A stretch of DNA of 64,000 nucleotides from Clostridium sp. AM34-11AC (GCF_003435375.1 NZ_QWGL01000011.1:1-64000), one strand, 5' to 3'; shown: positions 1-9,951, counted from the first letter of the stretch. Numbers and translations are program-made. Notes: generated from the sequence alone by a model not told the origin.

Positions 1-102
1 CTAATGTTTTATACGCTATACCCAAAACTCAGAAAGAACCTTGCACAAAATCCATGTCTCTTCTTTTTTCTGTTATGCCTGCGGTAAGACTTTTTCCGGC
101 TT

Positions 103-3100
103 CTATTCTTCCGCCATCTTCAGATAACGCCCCGCATTCAAATGCGTCGGATCAAGCTGCATCGCGTTCCGGAATGCCTCTGCTGCCTTTTCCTTATCTC
201 CGAGTCCCAGATATCCGAGTCCCATCAGATAATAGCAGTGCGTCTTGTTTCTCTTATCCAGGTCATCATCAAAGATCATGAAATCCGGGAGGGAAACTGC
301 AAAGTACTCAACGCGCATCTTGTCATACAGATGGCGCTCTCCGTAGTCGAGCAGACGGTAATATCTCGATTTTGCCTCCACCGGCAGACCAAGTTTCTCT
401 TTTGCAAGTCCCTGATAGTAGATCATGTCGGCCGGCTGGTCATTGTAGTACATCATTCCTGCCGGTTCATCCGTTCCGATCGAAGCTGCCTCATACTCTT
501 CCTTCGCCTCATCGTTCTCCCCGAGATGCTCTTTTGCAAGTCCGAGATAATAATGGATGTGGTTATCCTTCGTTCCTTCCAGCTTTCCTTCCCCGAGGTT
601 CTCCGGATATACCAGCGCCTTCTCAAGGATCTCTTTTGCCTCGCTCCAGTGCTCTTTTGCGATTTCCGCTTTTCCGAGCTCCAGGAGAGAGGTCGTATAC
701 TGGGTCGTAACCTTTCCTTCTCCGCCTTCCCACGGATGGAACCGGTGCGCCATGATAAAGTCATATGCCTCTTTATAATGGCCAGAGAGATTTAAGAGCG
801 TGACATATTCGATCATCAGATCATCCCGCTGCATAAAGATCTCTTTTGCCTTTTCATAGCGGGAAAGTCGCTCAGCGACCGGCATTTCCAGTTTCCGGTA
901 CAGCTGGTCAAGCTCCAGGAAGATTCTCGCATCGTTCGGTGCAAGTTCTGCTGCCTTTTCCAACGCTGCCTTTGCCTTTTCCGGATCTTCTCTCTTGTTG
1001 TAATATGCCAGGGAGAGATTTCTCCATGTGATCGCAAATCCCGGCTTCTTCTCCGCCGCAGTCTCCCAGCAGCTGATCGCCTGATCGTACTGCAGCTTGT
1101 CATACCAGAGGTTTCCAAGGTAATAGAATGCATTTGCCCCGTCCGGATCTTGTTTCTGCGCATCGGTCAGAACAAGGATGTCCTCCAGCTTATTCGGGAA
1201 GCAGTAATCCGTACTGCAGTTTTCTGCCTCTTTGAGCACTTTCAGGATCTCCTCATGGGAAGCTCCCATCTTTCCGAGATCATATGCTTCATAGTACTTT
1301 AACATCGGCCAGCTCTCACTGCATTCGCGGAGTGTATCAACCGCCTTGTCGTATGCCCCGTACTCCGCAAAGTCTCTCGCCGCCATCAGATACGTCTCAT
1401 GGAAGTTTCTGGAGAGCTTATTGACCTTCGCGCGGATCTCTTCTGCATGGTCCGGATCCAGATATGCGGATTCCAGCATGGAGACATAATCAAACGGGTC
1501 GATCGCAAGGTTCTCGCTGACTGCCGCTTTCGCTTCTTCCGTTCTTCCGAGTCTGCCGAGAAGATATGCCCGGAGTCCTCTCGCCTTGATATTGTGCGTA
1601 TTCTTCACAAGGCCTTTTTCCGCGAGTTCCAGTGCACTCTCAAAGTTTCCTCTCATCGCCTCGATGCACGCCAGGTAATAGAAGCTCATCTCCTGCTGCT
1701 CATTGGACCAGGTCGCCTTATAGAATGCATCAAACGCCTCGTCATAGCGCTCCTGATAAAACAGGGATAATCCGAGGTTGTAGTACGGCTCGGAATCATA
1801 CGGGTTCGGATTCTTCCAGGTCGCACGTTTGATCGCTGTCCGGAAATGTGCCTCAGCAGCCTGAAAACAGCCTCTTCTCATCAGGAGCGAACCGTATGCA
1901 TTGTTGATCCGGATATCGCCCGGGTCACGTTTCAGACCTTCCAGATAGTATGGGTCCGGGCGGTATGTCGCATGGCGGTACTGCTCAATGTGAAGTCCTG
2001 TCAGGAACAGCTCTTCATTTGACATGATCTCCTCCGGATCTTTCGCTGCCTCCGCCGGATCCGGAACCTTCGGGATCTCTTTTTTCGCCGGTGTGTAGGA
2101 GATCATCTCTCTCGTTCCGTCGAGAACGCGGACCGTAAGTTTTGTCTCGTCCTCAACAACCTGATCCAGATGCGTCTCAAACGGAGCAACCGGGGAGATC
2201 GTTCTCTTTTCATCCAGAAGGACCTGTCCCTCATATGTAAGGATGACTCGGGCATCCGGATATTCCTGCGTTGTGTATGCAGCAACACGGATCCCGCTCT
2301 CATCCGCATCAAGTCCGACCATCGCCTCGATGCTGGCGTTCTTTACAGCTCCGACCGTCTTATAAGGCATGAAATACTGGGTAAACCGCTTTTCCTCCAT
2401 CGGTTTTAACCAGGTGAAATCCGGCTGGTTATCCGTATAGACGCCGGTCATCAGCTCGACATACGGACCATCCTCATCTGTCAGGTTTCGGTCCCAGGCC
2501 TTTCCGAAATCGCCGCATCCCCAGGTCCACTGCTTCTTTCCGGGAGAAATATGATGGTCGGCAACATGAAGGATTCCTGCCTGTTTCTGGTAATCGTATC
2601 CGCCGACAAAGTTAAAATCACTCTTTTCCGCCATGTAGGAGGTCGGAACCGGAATGTTTTTGTAACGGGAAATGTCAACACCTTCGCTGTAGTCATGTTT
2701 GTAATAAATACCCGTTGCGATCGGGAATCTTGAAACGTCACGTTTTCCATGATCCATCACAGCATGGACATCCGGCGGGAAGATCGACTGTGTGTGATCG
2801 TTGACCGGGACAGCCGGGTTTGCCCACCAGAGGAAGGTCTGCGGTGTGGAAGTCCGGTTATAGAGCTGACCTTTGATCTCGATATAGGCTTTTCCCGGAT
2901 AGAGGGTAAAGCTTGTCTCGCCTTTTGTTCCGTACATCTGATCGACGTCGCTGACACGGCATGTCTTTGATCCGTCCGGATTCTCGATCAGAAGATAGTC
3001 GACCGGTGAGAAGGTCGTCGGGCGGTGGTGCTGCGGCCAGTTGAACTCGATTCCTCCGCTGATCCACGGACCGCAGAGGCCGACAAGAGCCGGTTTGATC

Positions 3101-3393
3101 ACATGGTTGTAATAGACAAAGTCATAATGATTCGTCTTGTCGTACGCTCTCTGGATCCTGCCTCCGAGCTCCGGAAGGATCATGACTTTCAGATACTCAT
3201 TTTCCAGCCAGACGGCATGGTACGTCTTATCTTCTTTCTCATCATAAATCTTTTCGATCGTCGGGTACGGATAGATCCGGCCGGAGCTTCCCTGATAAAC
3301 ACGGCTCTCCAAAAACATAGGGTTTTTATCTGCTGCTCCGATCCCATAAGTAGGAATGACCACATTTTCTTCCCAGATCTTCACTCCACTCAT
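103..3393 (-). CDS. DUF5107 domain protein with C-terminal TPR repeats
   Basis: A 1096-residue protein without an obvious signal peptide. The N-terminal ~400 residues (LPELGGRIQRAYDKTNHYDF, GGIEFNWPQHHRPTTFSP) match DUF5107, a family with a galactose-mutarotase-like beta-sandwich look. From about residue 450 onward it is helical with tandem TPR-like units (NPYDSEPYYNLGLSLFYQ, AFYYLGNLWYDKLQYDQAI, THCYYLMGLGYLGLGDKEKA). The ATG is preceded by AGGAGGTCAGAATT. It is divergent from an AraC regulator and next to a sugar importer and an aldose epimerase, so a role in carbohydrate recognition or breakdown is inferred. No catalytic residues can be assigned, and the family has no settled biochemical function that I can state. 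Confidence 0.85.
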   Translation of the reverse strand: MSGVKIWEENVVIPTYGIGAADKNPMFLESRVYQGSSGRIYPYPTIEKIYDEKEDKTYHAVWLENEYLKVMILPELGGRIQRAYDKTNHYDFVYYNHVIKPALVGLCGPWISGGIEFNWPQHHRPTTFSPVDYLLIENPDGSKTCRVSDVDQMYGTKGETSFTLYPGKAYIEIKGQLYNRTSTPQTFLWWANPAVPVNDHTQSIFPPDVHAVMDHGKRDVSRFPIATGIYYKHDYSEGVDISRYKNIPVPTSYMAEKSDFNFVGGYDYQKQAGILHVADHHISPGKKQWTWGCGDFGKAWDRNLTDEDGPYVELMTGVYTDNQPDFTWLKPMEEKRFTQYFMPYKTVGAVKNASIEAMVGLDADESGIRVAAYTTQEYPDARVILTYEGQVLLDEKRTISPVAPFETHLDQVVEDETKLTVRVLDGTREMISYTPAKKEIPKVPDPAEAAKDPEEIMSNEELFLTGLHIEQYRHATYRPDPYYLEGLKRDPGDIRINNAYGSLLMRRGCFQAAEAHFRTAIKRATWKNPNPYDSEPYYNLGLSLFYQERYDEAFDAFYKATWSNEQQEMSFYYLACIEAMRGNFESALELAEKGLVKNTHNIKARGLRAYLLGRLGRTEEAKAAVSENLAIDPFDYVSMLESAYLDPDHAEEIRAKVNKLSRNFHETYLMAARDFAEYGAYDKAVDTLRECSESWPMLKYYEAYDLGKMGASHEEILKVLKEAENCSTDYCFPNKLEDILVLTDAQKQDPDGANAFYYLGNLWYDKLQYDQAISCWETAAEKKPGFAITWRNLSLAYYNKREDPEKAKAALEKAAELAPNDARIFLELDQLYRKLEMPVAERLSRYEKAKEIFMQRDDLMIEYVTLLNLSGHYKEAYDFIMAHRFHPWEGGEGKVTTQYTTSLLELGKAEIAKEHWSEAKEILEKALVYPENLGEGKLEGTKDNHIHYYLGLAKEHLGENDEAKEEYEAASIGTDEPAGMMYYNDQPADMIYYQGLAKEKLGLPVEAKSRYYRLLDYGERHLYDKMRVEYFAVSLPDFMIFDDDLDKRNKTHCYYLMGLGYLGLGDKEKAAEAFRNAMQLDPTHLNAGRYLKMAEE

Positions 3394-3439
3394 AATTCTG
3401 ACCTCCTGCTGTTTTCTATTCTCGTTCCTGTATTGTACG

Positions 3440-3461
3440 GAATTTTCAGTTCAGAAAATTC
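3440..3461. promoter_or_regulatory. inverted repeat, candidate operator upstream of DUF5107 gene
   Basis: GAATTTTC (3440-3447) and GAAAATTC (3454-3461) form a perfect 8-bp inverted repeat with a 6-bp spacer. It lies 46 bp upstream of the DUF5107 start, in the spacer shared with the divergent AraC gene. The neighbouring AraC protein is the obvious candidate ligand, though AraC proteins often bind direct repeats, so another regulator is possible. Confidence 0.45.
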
Positions 3462-3606
3462 ATCTCCCTGAACGGCAACCACATCTCCCTGCTTTCGTTT
3501 CAGGAACTCTCTTATTTTTCGTTCTTGCTTATACTATACTGTAATTACTCCTGTTTTTCATTACCTTCAGTTGCCATGTAATTTCAAAAAATTGCTCTCA
3601 TCATTC

Positions 3607-3635
3607 TTGACCTTTTTCCCGTTTCTCTTTATAAT
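3607..3635 (+). promoter_or_regulatory. sigma-A-type promoter for the AraC regulator
   Basis: TTGACC (3607-3612), a 17-bp spacer and TATAAT (3630-3635), about 125 bp upstream of the AraC-family start codon at 3759. Confidence 0.65.
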
Positions 3636-3758
3636 CGAAACCAGTACTGCGCATCCCGGCTCTTTCATTCCGGAAGTCATCTTCCGCACCATGCGCACAT
3701 CGTAACCAGCCGTCAGATCCTGCCGGATCCGTCTTTGAAAGGAAGGTGGAAACACTCC

Positions 3759-4616
3759 ATGATCTCTACCGAAAAAGGGATTCTCCCCGGTTCCGACTAT
3801 TATGTCTATACCCCAAGTGCCCAGGCGCAGTCCTTATTTTTTTATCCGCTGATCATCGGAAATTTTTCCTACAGCGATGATTACAGTCTCCGCCGCACTG
3901 CGTTCGACAATTTTCTTCTCATGTACATCAAGCGCGGGGAATGCATCATTGAGCTGAATGATCAGGTATTCCGGGCACTTCCCGGCCAGATCGTATTTCT
4001 CGATTGTTATCATCCCCATGCCTACAGAAGCTCGACGCCCTGGGAATGTGAATGGATCCACTTTGACGGTCCTATGGCACGTGCATTTTATCAGGCGATC
4101 ATGAGCAGTTCCGCTCCGGTCATCAGTCTGAAAGACACCTACCGGTTTGAGCGGTATCTCCATAAGATCTATCTCCGTTTCCGGGAACATCTCCCGTTAA
4201 AGGAGGCATTGTTTAACAATTACATTGTCAACATGCTGACCGAACTTTTTGTCAGTCGCGACCACGAACACCCGGAGGCTGTCTCTGGCGGCATCATCGA
4301 GGACACGATCACCTACATCAACAATCATCTGACGGAGATCCTGTCCTTAAACGATCTCGCTTCCCAGGCTTCTTTAAGTCCTTTTTATTTCAGTCGTCTT
4401 TTCAAAAAAGAGACTGGATTCTCGCCGCATGAATACGTGATCCTGACACGGGTAAACAATGCAAAATATCTTCTGAACTTTTCGGAGATCCCCATCAAGG
4501 ACGTCTGCTTCCAGACCGGTTTCAGCAGTGAGAGCAGCTTCTGTACCACCTTTAAAAAGGTGACCGGACAGACGCCGACCGAATACCGTCTCGCCTGTAA
4601 CCAGAATCGAACCTGA
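3759..4616 (+). CDS. AraC-family transcriptional regulator
   Basis: A 285-residue regulator. The N-terminal half is a cupin-like sensor (ECIIELNDQVFRALPGQIVF, then CYHPHAYRSSTPWECEWIHF). The C-terminal ~100 residues hold the two AraC helix-turn-helix motifs (LNDLASQASLSPFYFSRLFK; IPIKDVCFQTGFSSESSFCT). I chose the ATG at 3759 because GGAAGGTGGA sits just upstream; an in-frame TTG at 3735 would add 8 residues but has no ribosome site. It is divergent from the DUF5107 gene and convergent with the araFGH-like genes, which fits control of local sugar genes. The effector cannot be read from sequence. Confidence 0.9.
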   Translation: MISTEKGILPGSDYYVYTPSAQAQSLFFYPLIIGNFSYSDDYSLRRTAFDNFLLMYIKRGECIIELNDQVFRALPGQIVFLDCYHPHAYRSSTPWECEWIHFDGPMARAFYQAIMSSSAPVISLKDTYRFERYLHKIYLRFREHLPLKEALFNNYIVNMLTELFVSRDHEHPEAVSGGIIEDTITYINNHLTEILSLNDLASQASLSPFYFSRLFKKETGFSPHEYVILTRVNNAKYLLNFSEIPIKDVCFQTGFSSESSFCTTFKKVTGQTPTEYRLACNQNRT

Positions 4617-4633
4617 TCGGATCATATCATGCG

Positions 4634-4669
4634 AAAAGGGCTGCCGGAATCATTCAGGCAGCCCTTTTT
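4634..4669. terminator. bidirectional intrinsic terminator
   Basis: A 12-bp stem AAAAGGGCTGCC / GGCAGCCCTTTT with an 11-nt loop. A/T runs on both sides let it serve both the AraC gene (plus) and araF (minus), which converge here. Confidence 0.9.
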
Positions 4670-4705
4670 ATGAGAGGATTTACAAAAACAGGACTCGGTC
4701 TCTTT

Positions 4706-5782
4706 TTATTCTGCCGCTTTTCCCATTACTTCTTTGTAGTTTTCCGGTGTTACGACAACTGCATCGACTGCTGTCTCCTGCGGAACGTCCTTGCCAGCGA
4801 TCACATCATACAGAACCTCAACAGAACCGGTTCCTACGGAGTCAGATGAGAAGTATGTTGCTGCCTTCATGCAGGTACCGTCAGCGCCTTTGTTGTTCCA
4901 CTCGTCTTTTGCCATGTAAGCACCAAGACCTACTACGCATGCATCTGCATCAAGACCTGCACTCTCAAGTGCACGGACAGCACCGATCGTACCTTCCTCG
5001 TTTGCACCTGTTACCATCCATTTCTTGATCTCCGGATGTGCTGTGATAACGGATGTCGCCGCTGTGTTTCCTTTATCGGTCGTTCCGTCATAGTCTGCTT
5101 TAAAGATTCTTTCTGTCGGGAAGTCCGGGCAGCCTGCTGTGAAGTTATCATACTCACCTTCTGCACGCGGTACGCAGGAAGAAACGGTATCCATTGTCAG
5201 GATCAGAAGACCACTTGTCTCATCTTCTACAAGACCGTTGTCTTTTGCATATGCTGCAAGCCAGTCGCCGTTTGCCTGTCCGATGACGTAAGCATTGATT
5301 CCTACCCACGGAGCGATCTTTTCACCGGCGTCGTTCTGAAGTGCATCATCGGCTGCAACGATCGGGATGCCTGCTTCTTTACACTTGTCAACGGCAGCCT
5401 GGGACATTGTCTGGTCCGGGATACAGGTTACGATTCCCTTTGCCTGGTTTGCGATCGCGTTATCGATTGCTTTCAGGTATTCTTCCGGGCTCATCTTTGC
5501 ATCTACGAAAATGAATTCATCTCCATTTTCCTCTACTTTCTTCTGTGCTGCTGCGCCCTCATCAATGAACCAGGTCTGGTCGCCGGCTTTGTAAATACCG
5601 TAAACAACACCTTTTTCTGATGATCCTGCATCTGCTGCCGCCGTGTCAGCTGCTGCTGCGGTGGTATCAGCTGCTGCCGCTGCTGTTGTTGCGGATGTGT
5701 CGGAGCTGCTGCATCCGGCAAGTGCCGTTGCTGTCAATAATGCGGCTGCTGCAAACGCTGCTGTTCTTTTCATCTTTTTCAT
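4706..5782 (-). CDS. araF: sugar ABC transporter substrate-binding lipoprotein, AraF-like
   Basis: Lipoprotein of ~358 residues: signal peptide and lipobox (LAGC followed by SSS), an Ala/Thr-rich linker to about residue 50, then a periplasmic-binding fold of the AraF/RbsB class. GIYKAGDQTWFIDEG, CIPDQTMSQAAVDKCKEAGI, VAADDAL, APWVGINAYVIG and TAHPEIKKWMVTGANEEG line up well with E. coli AraF as I recall it. The ATG at 5782 follows GGAGGGTTTTATT; an upstream in-frame ATG at 5797 overlaps that site and was not used. It is the last gene of an araG-araH-araF order, behind a hairpin that may set its level separately. L-arabinose is the best guess; another pentose or galactose is possible. Confidence 0.85.
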   Translation of the reverse strand: MKKMKRTAAFAAAALLTATALAGCSSSDTSATTAAAAADTTAAAADTAAADAGSSEKGVVYGIYKAGDQTWFIDEGAAAQKKVEENGDEFIFVDAKMSPEEYLKAIDNAIANQAKGIVTCIPDQTMSQAAVDKCKEAGIPIVAADDALQNDAGEKIAPWVGINAYVIGQANGDWLAAYAKDNGLVEDETSGLLILTMDTVSSCVPRAEGEYDNFTAGCPDFPTERIFKADYDGTTDKGNTAATSVITAHPEIKKWMVTGANEEGTIGAVRALESAGLDADACVVGLGAYMAKDEWNNKGADGTCMKAATYFSSDSVGTGSVEVLYDVIAGKDVPQETAVDAVVVTPENYKEVMGKAAE

Positions 5783-5845
5783 AATAAAACCCTCCATTTA
5801 TAAAATTTATTTTGTTTACATAATTGATACAATGATGTTGGGATC

Positions 5846-5868
5846 AAAAATCCGCTTGCACCGGATTT
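5846..5868 (-). terminator. terminator-like hairpin between araH and araF
   Basis: On the minus strand AAATCCG and CGGATTT form a 7-bp stem with a 7-nt loop, followed by TTG. It is short and probably leaky, so it may tune binding-protein expression relative to the membrane genes. Confidence 0.4.
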
Positions 5869-5889
5869 CCGGCCTTTGGTCCCTGGTAT

Positions 5890-6876
5890 CTACAGGTTCT
5901 TCATGGAAGCTGCAAGCAGGTCTTTCTCTCGCTTCTGTTTTCTGATGTAGTCAGTTGTCAGAGCGAAAAGAAGAAGTCCGCCTTTTGCGACATACTGCCA
6001 GAAGCTTGGAACGTTTACCATCGTAAGTCCTGTGTTGAAGGACTGGATCAGGATGATACCGAGGATCGTGCCGCCCATGTTGCCGACACCGCCGACGAAG
6101 GATACACCGCCGAGGATAACAGCTGTGATCGCATCAAACTCGAGGTTGACGTTTGCGGCCGGCTGTCCGGAGTTCATACGTGCCGCGAATATGATGCCGC
6201 CGATCGAGCAGAGGATACCCATCATCACATAACAGGTTGTGATGATCTTTTTCGGATTTAAGCCTGCAAGTCTTGCTGCATCCATGCTGCCGCCGATCGC
6301 ATATACGCTGCGTCCGAATTTCGTCTTTGCAAGGATGATACCGAATACGACGATGCAGATGATCATGATCCATACAGATACCGGAATGTTTAAGATCCTT
6401 GCTTTTCCGAGAAGAAGGAATGTCTTATTGCTGATGGATACCGGTTTTCCTCCGCAGATGATGTAGGCAAATCCACGGATGATGGACTGTGTTACGAGTG
6501 TTGCGATGAATGCCTCCAGATGGATCTTGTTGACCATGAATGCATTGAAGAAGCCTACGGCTGCTCCGCAGACGATCGTAACGATCACAGCTGCCGCGAA
6601 CGGCATTCCCTTTGATACGAGAAGTGCTGCTACAACTCCCGAAAACGCTGCAAGTGAACCAGGAGACAGGTCGTTCTGACCGGCAATGATCAGATATGTA
6701 TGTCCGACTGCGACCATTCCGACGAGGGATGCCGCGATCAGGATGTTGATCATGTTTGTGACGGACAGGAAGTTTTTATTCAGGCAGGTAAACAATGCAA
6801 ATACTACAATGATCGCTGCGATCAGAACAAGCTTGTCGCCATCAATATGGATCCTACTTTTTTTCTTTGTACTCAT
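5890..6876 (-). CDS. araH: sugar ABC transporter permease, AraH/RbsC type
   Basis: A 328-residue polytopic membrane protein with about 8-10 hydrophobic segments. Motifs of the sugar BPD_transp_2 family are visible: IIAGQNDLSPGSLAAFSG, TLVTQSIIRGFAYIICGGKP, GRSVYAIGGSMDAARLAGLN and AVILGGVSFVGGVGNMGGTI. Its start overlaps the end of the ATPase gene by 4 bp, implying translational coupling. It forms the channel of an importer with the AraG-like ATPase and AraF-like binding protein. Assignment to arabinose rests on the neighbours. Confidence 0.88.
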   Translation of the reverse strand: MSTKKKSRIHIDGDKLVLIAAIIVVFALFTCLNKNFLSVTNMINILIAASLVGMVAVGHTYLIIAGQNDLSPGSLAAFSGVVAALLVSKGMPFAAAVIVTIVCGAAVGFFNAFMVNKIHLEAFIATLVTQSIIRGFAYIICGGKPVSISNKTFLLLGKARILNIPVSVWIMIICIVVFGIILAKTKFGRSVYAIGGSMDAARLAGLNPKKIITTCYVMMGILCSIGGIIFAARMNSGQPAANVNLEFDAITAVILGGVSFVGGVGNMGGTILGIILIQSFNTGLTMVNVPSFWQYVAKGGLLLFALTTDYIRKQKREKDLLAASMKNL

Positions 6877-8381
6877 GCTTCTTTTACCTCCCCGATCATT
6901 CCCATGCTGAGAAGTGTGCTCTCAGTTGCATCTTCTGCTGAAATCTCACCGACGATCCGCCTTGCACGCATGACGATGATCCGGTCGGATAATCCCATGA
7001 CTTCCGGCAGTTCGGAAGAGATCAGGATCACGCCGAGTCCCTGTTTTGCGAACTGGCAGATCATCTGGTAAAACTCGGACTTTGCACCGACATCGATTCC
7101 TTTTGTCGGTTCATCCAGGATCAGGACCTTCGGATTCGTGCTGATCCAGCGTGCAACGATGCATTTCTGCTGGTTTCCTCCTGACAGCTCCACGATCTTT
7201 TTCTTTGCGGAAGGCGTCTTGATCTTGAAATTTTTAATGCCGTCTTCTGCGATCTTTTCTTCCTTCTTTGCATCTACAAAGCCGAGACTGTTGGAGTTTT
7301 TGTCCAGCATGGAAATATTGATGTTATCACTGATATCAAGGTTTGAAAGAATTCCCTGAAGTTTTCTGTCCTCCGGTACGAGAACGATCCCGTGTTCCAT
7401 CGCTTCATGCGGAGATCGGTTCTGGATCATCTTTCCCTCGAGAATGATCTCTCCGCTGCGGATCGGATCCGCGCCGATGATCGCTCTCATGAGTTCTGTC
7501 CGTCCTGCACCGACAAGTCCGGAAAATCCAAGCACTTCACCTTTTCTGAGGACGAAGGAATTCTCTTTCACATAGTCGGAAGAAACATTTTTTACTTCCA
7601 GGAGAACCTCTCCGATCTCTTTGTTCCTGTCGAGATTTTTGTAGATATCTCCGAGATCACGTCCGACCATCATCCGGATCATCTCCGATTCCGGGACCTC
7701 ACCGGTCTTTACTGTCGTCACATAATGACCATCCTTGAAGATCGCCACTTTGTCGGTGATCCTCTGGATCTCATCCATTCGGTGAGATACATAGATGATG
7801 ATCTTGCCTTCCGCTTTCAGCTTTTCGATGATCTTAAACAGAGCATCGATCTCTGAATCGGAAAGGGATGCTGTCGGCTCATCAAAGCAGATTACCTTCA
7901 GATTCTCTCTCGAATATGCCTTCATGATCTCGACCATCTGCTGGTAAGCGATACTCAGATCTTTGACTTTTGTCGACGGGTGGATCGGAAGACCAAAATC
8001 TTCAATGATCTTTGATGCCATCTGGTTTGCTTTCTGGGTATCGATGAATCCAAAACGGTTGACCGGCATTCTTCCGAGATAAATATTCTCTGCGACCGAA
8101 AGCTCCAGAAGAATCTGACGTTCCTGATAGATAACGGAGATTCCTTCTTCGATCGCCTGATGCGGGGACTGGAAATGTTTTTCCACACCGTCCAGCAGAT
8201 ATTTTCCGCTTGTCGGCTGATAATCTCCATTCAGCACTTTCAGAAGTGTGGATTTCCCCGCTCCGTTCTCTCCAAGGAATGCCAGAACCTCGCCTGCATA
8301 TGCCTTAAACGAAATATTATCCAGTGCTTTTACACCAGGGAAATATTTACAGATGTTCTGAAATTCCAACATACTGCTCAT
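6873..8381 (-). CDS. araG: sugar ABC transporter ATP-binding protein, AraG/RbsA/MglA type
   Basis: A 502-residue tandem ATPase typical of monosaccharide importers. The first domain has Walker A GENGAGKST (~38-46) and Walker B VICFDEPTASLSD. The second begins near residue 255, has FSGLVGAGRTELM in place of a canonical P-loop, then LSGGNQQK and VLILDEPTKGIDVGA. The degenerate second P-loop is normal for this family. IYQERQILLELSVAENIYLG resembles AraG. The ATG follows GGGAGGAACGCAAT. It heads a minus-strand operon with araH and araF and is divergent from the epimerase gene. Confidence 0.9.
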   Translation of the reverse strand: MSSMLEFQNICKYFPGVKALDNISFKAYAGEVLAFLGENGAGKSTLLKVLNGDYQPTSGKYLLDGVEKHFQSPHQAIEEGISVIYQERQILLELSVAENIYLGRMPVNRFGFIDTQKANQMASKIIEDFGLPIHPSTKVKDLSIAYQQMVEIMKAYSRENLKVICFDEPTASLSDSEIDALFKIIEKLKAEGKIIIYVSHRMDEIQRITDKVAIFKDGHYVTTVKTGEVPESEMIRMMVGRDLGDIYKNLDRNKEIGEVLLEVKNVSSDYVKENSFVLRKGEVLGFSGLVGAGRTELMRAIIGADPIRSGEIILEGKMIQNRSPHEAMEHGIVLVPEDRKLQGILSNLDISDNINISMLDKNSNSLGFVDAKKEEKIAEDGIKNFKIKTPSAKKKIVELSGGNQQKCIVARWISTNPKVLILDEPTKGIDVGAKSEFYQMICQFAKQGLGVILISSELPEVMGLSDRIIVMRARRIVGEISAEDATESTLLSMGMIGEVKEA

Positions 8382-8627
8382 ATTGCGTTCCTCCCTTTTT
8401 CACTGTCATTTTGAGTCTTTTCTTTTTTCGTACTGTATTGGCAGTCACTTCAGAAGATAATTTCTATTGTGCCTTTCGCTTTATTTACTTTATATTATAC
8501 CTTTTTTCCAATAATCATCATTATCATCGCTTGCTGTATTGTTTTTAAATCTTGCTCTCATCGTTTTTTTATGTTCTCTTTTTTGTACAAATATTTTAAA
8601 CTGGAATCAGAAAGGAGATGGCGTATC

Positions 8628-9758
8628 ATGCAGTTAAGTGATAAATTTTTCACATTTGATACCGGAGAAAAATCGCATTTTTTCGACATAATAACCAGTT
8701 CAGGACTCTCGCTCTCCCTGTTTTCGATTGGAGCGTCCATTCAAAAAATTGCTTTTAAAGGTAAGAAATGGTCCGACCATCCGGAAACAGACGGGAATGA
8801 ACTTCCGATCACATTGAGTTCCGGCAATCCTGATTTTTACCGCATCTGTCCGTGTTATGCAGGAGCAACGCTTGCCCCGAATGCCGGAAGGATCTCCGGC
8901 TCCTCCATCCTTCTCGGAGGAGAAACGATCCCTCTGACCCCAAACGAAGGTGCGAACCAGCTGCATGGCGGTCCGCATAATCTCTCCGCTCAGAACTGGA
9001 ACACAGAATTCGTCCGCCAGGATTATGATTCTGTCTCGATCGGATTTTCAGCATTTCTCGCCGACGGCGTCGACGGATATCCGGGAAATCGCACGTTTCA
9101 TGCGGAATATACGCTCGATGACAGCAACTGGCTGACCATCCGGTACCGGGCATCGACGGACCGGCCGACTTATATCAATATGTCGAATCATACCTACTGG
9201 AATCTTTCCGGTGATTTCTCATCTTCCGCGCTTGATGAGACACTCACCGTTTTCGCAAACAATGTCTGCCTGAATAACGAGGAACATATTCCCGTCGAAA
9301 TCATCCCTATTGCAAGGACGATATTCGATTTTTCCAGCCCGGCTTCTCTTAAAAGCCGGCTGGATTTTCTGCCGCGCGAAGAAAAACTCCGCTCCCGCTG
9401 CCGCAGGCAGATTTCCATCGCGCGCGGTTACAACCATGCATTTATCCTGAGCCGTGACCAGACCTCCCGCAGTTTCCGGTCGCTTCCACAGCCTGTAAAA
9501 AAAGCATGTATCCTGAGCGATCCTGTTTCCGGACACTCCATCACGCTTTACACAGATGCCCCGGCACTCGTCGTCTATTCCGGCGGATTTCTCGATGATT
9601 CCATCGGATTCCCGGACGGCACGCACTCCTGCCCGTCATGCGCCATCGCGCTCGAAGCCCAGGATGTTCCGGATTCCCCACATGTTCTGCCGGAACATTT
9701 TTCCATCACAACGCCGGAACATCCGTTTGAGCGGACGATCCGGATCCAGATCCGGTAA
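8628..9758 (+). CDS. aldose 1-epimerase family protein (GalM-like)
   Basis: A 376-residue mutarotase-fold protein, probably cytoplasmic. Typical motifs are ICPCYAGATLAPNAGRISGS, ANQLHGGPHNLSAQNW (active-site His region), YINMSNHTYWNLSG and a C-terminal ALVVYSGGFLDDS. The ATG at 8628 follows AAAGGAGATG; the open frame continues 53 codons further upstream through AT-rich leader sequence with no better ribosome site. It interconverts alpha and beta anomers of an aldose, and the divergent importer suggests the imported sugar is its substrate. It is slightly longer than E. coli GalM. Confidence 0.85.
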   Translation: MQLSDKFFTFDTGEKSHFFDIITSSGLSLSLFSIGASIQKIAFKGKKWSDHPETDGNELPITLSSGNPDFYRICPCYAGATLAPNAGRISGSSILLGGETIPLTPNEGANQLHGGPHNLSAQNWNTEFVRQDYDSVSIGFSAFLADGVDGYPGNRTFHAEYTLDDSNWLTIRYRASTDRPTYINMSNHTYWNLSGDFSSSALDETLTVFANNVCLNNEEHIPVEIIPIARTIFDFSSPASLKSRLDFLPREEKLRSRCRRQISIARGYNHAFILSRDQTSRSFRSLPQPVKKACILSDPVSGHSITLYTDAPALVVYSGGFLDDSIGFPDGTHSCPSCAIALEAQDVPDSPHVLPEHFSITTPEHPFERTIRIQIR

Positions 9759-9818
9759 ATGTCGCAGTAACACTTACAGTTCTGCCGCTGGCAGCTTCTT
9801 TCGAATTCCTTGAAATAC

Positions 9819-9861
9819 AAAAAGGGACCTGGCCATCATCTGATATGCCAAATCCCTTTTT
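9819..9861. terminator. intrinsic terminator after the epimerase gene
   Basis: AAAAAGGGA (9819-9827) pairs with TCCCTTTTT (9853-9861), with an inner TGGC/GCCA stem. The flanking A and T runs allow use from either side. Confidence 0.75.
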
Positions 9862-9951
9862 CCGTTTATTTGTAACTATTCAGTGCCTTCTCACACCTGC
9901 AGGAATCTCCCCACTGAGCTTTCCTTCGGATGCATAGTTTCTGTTATATTG

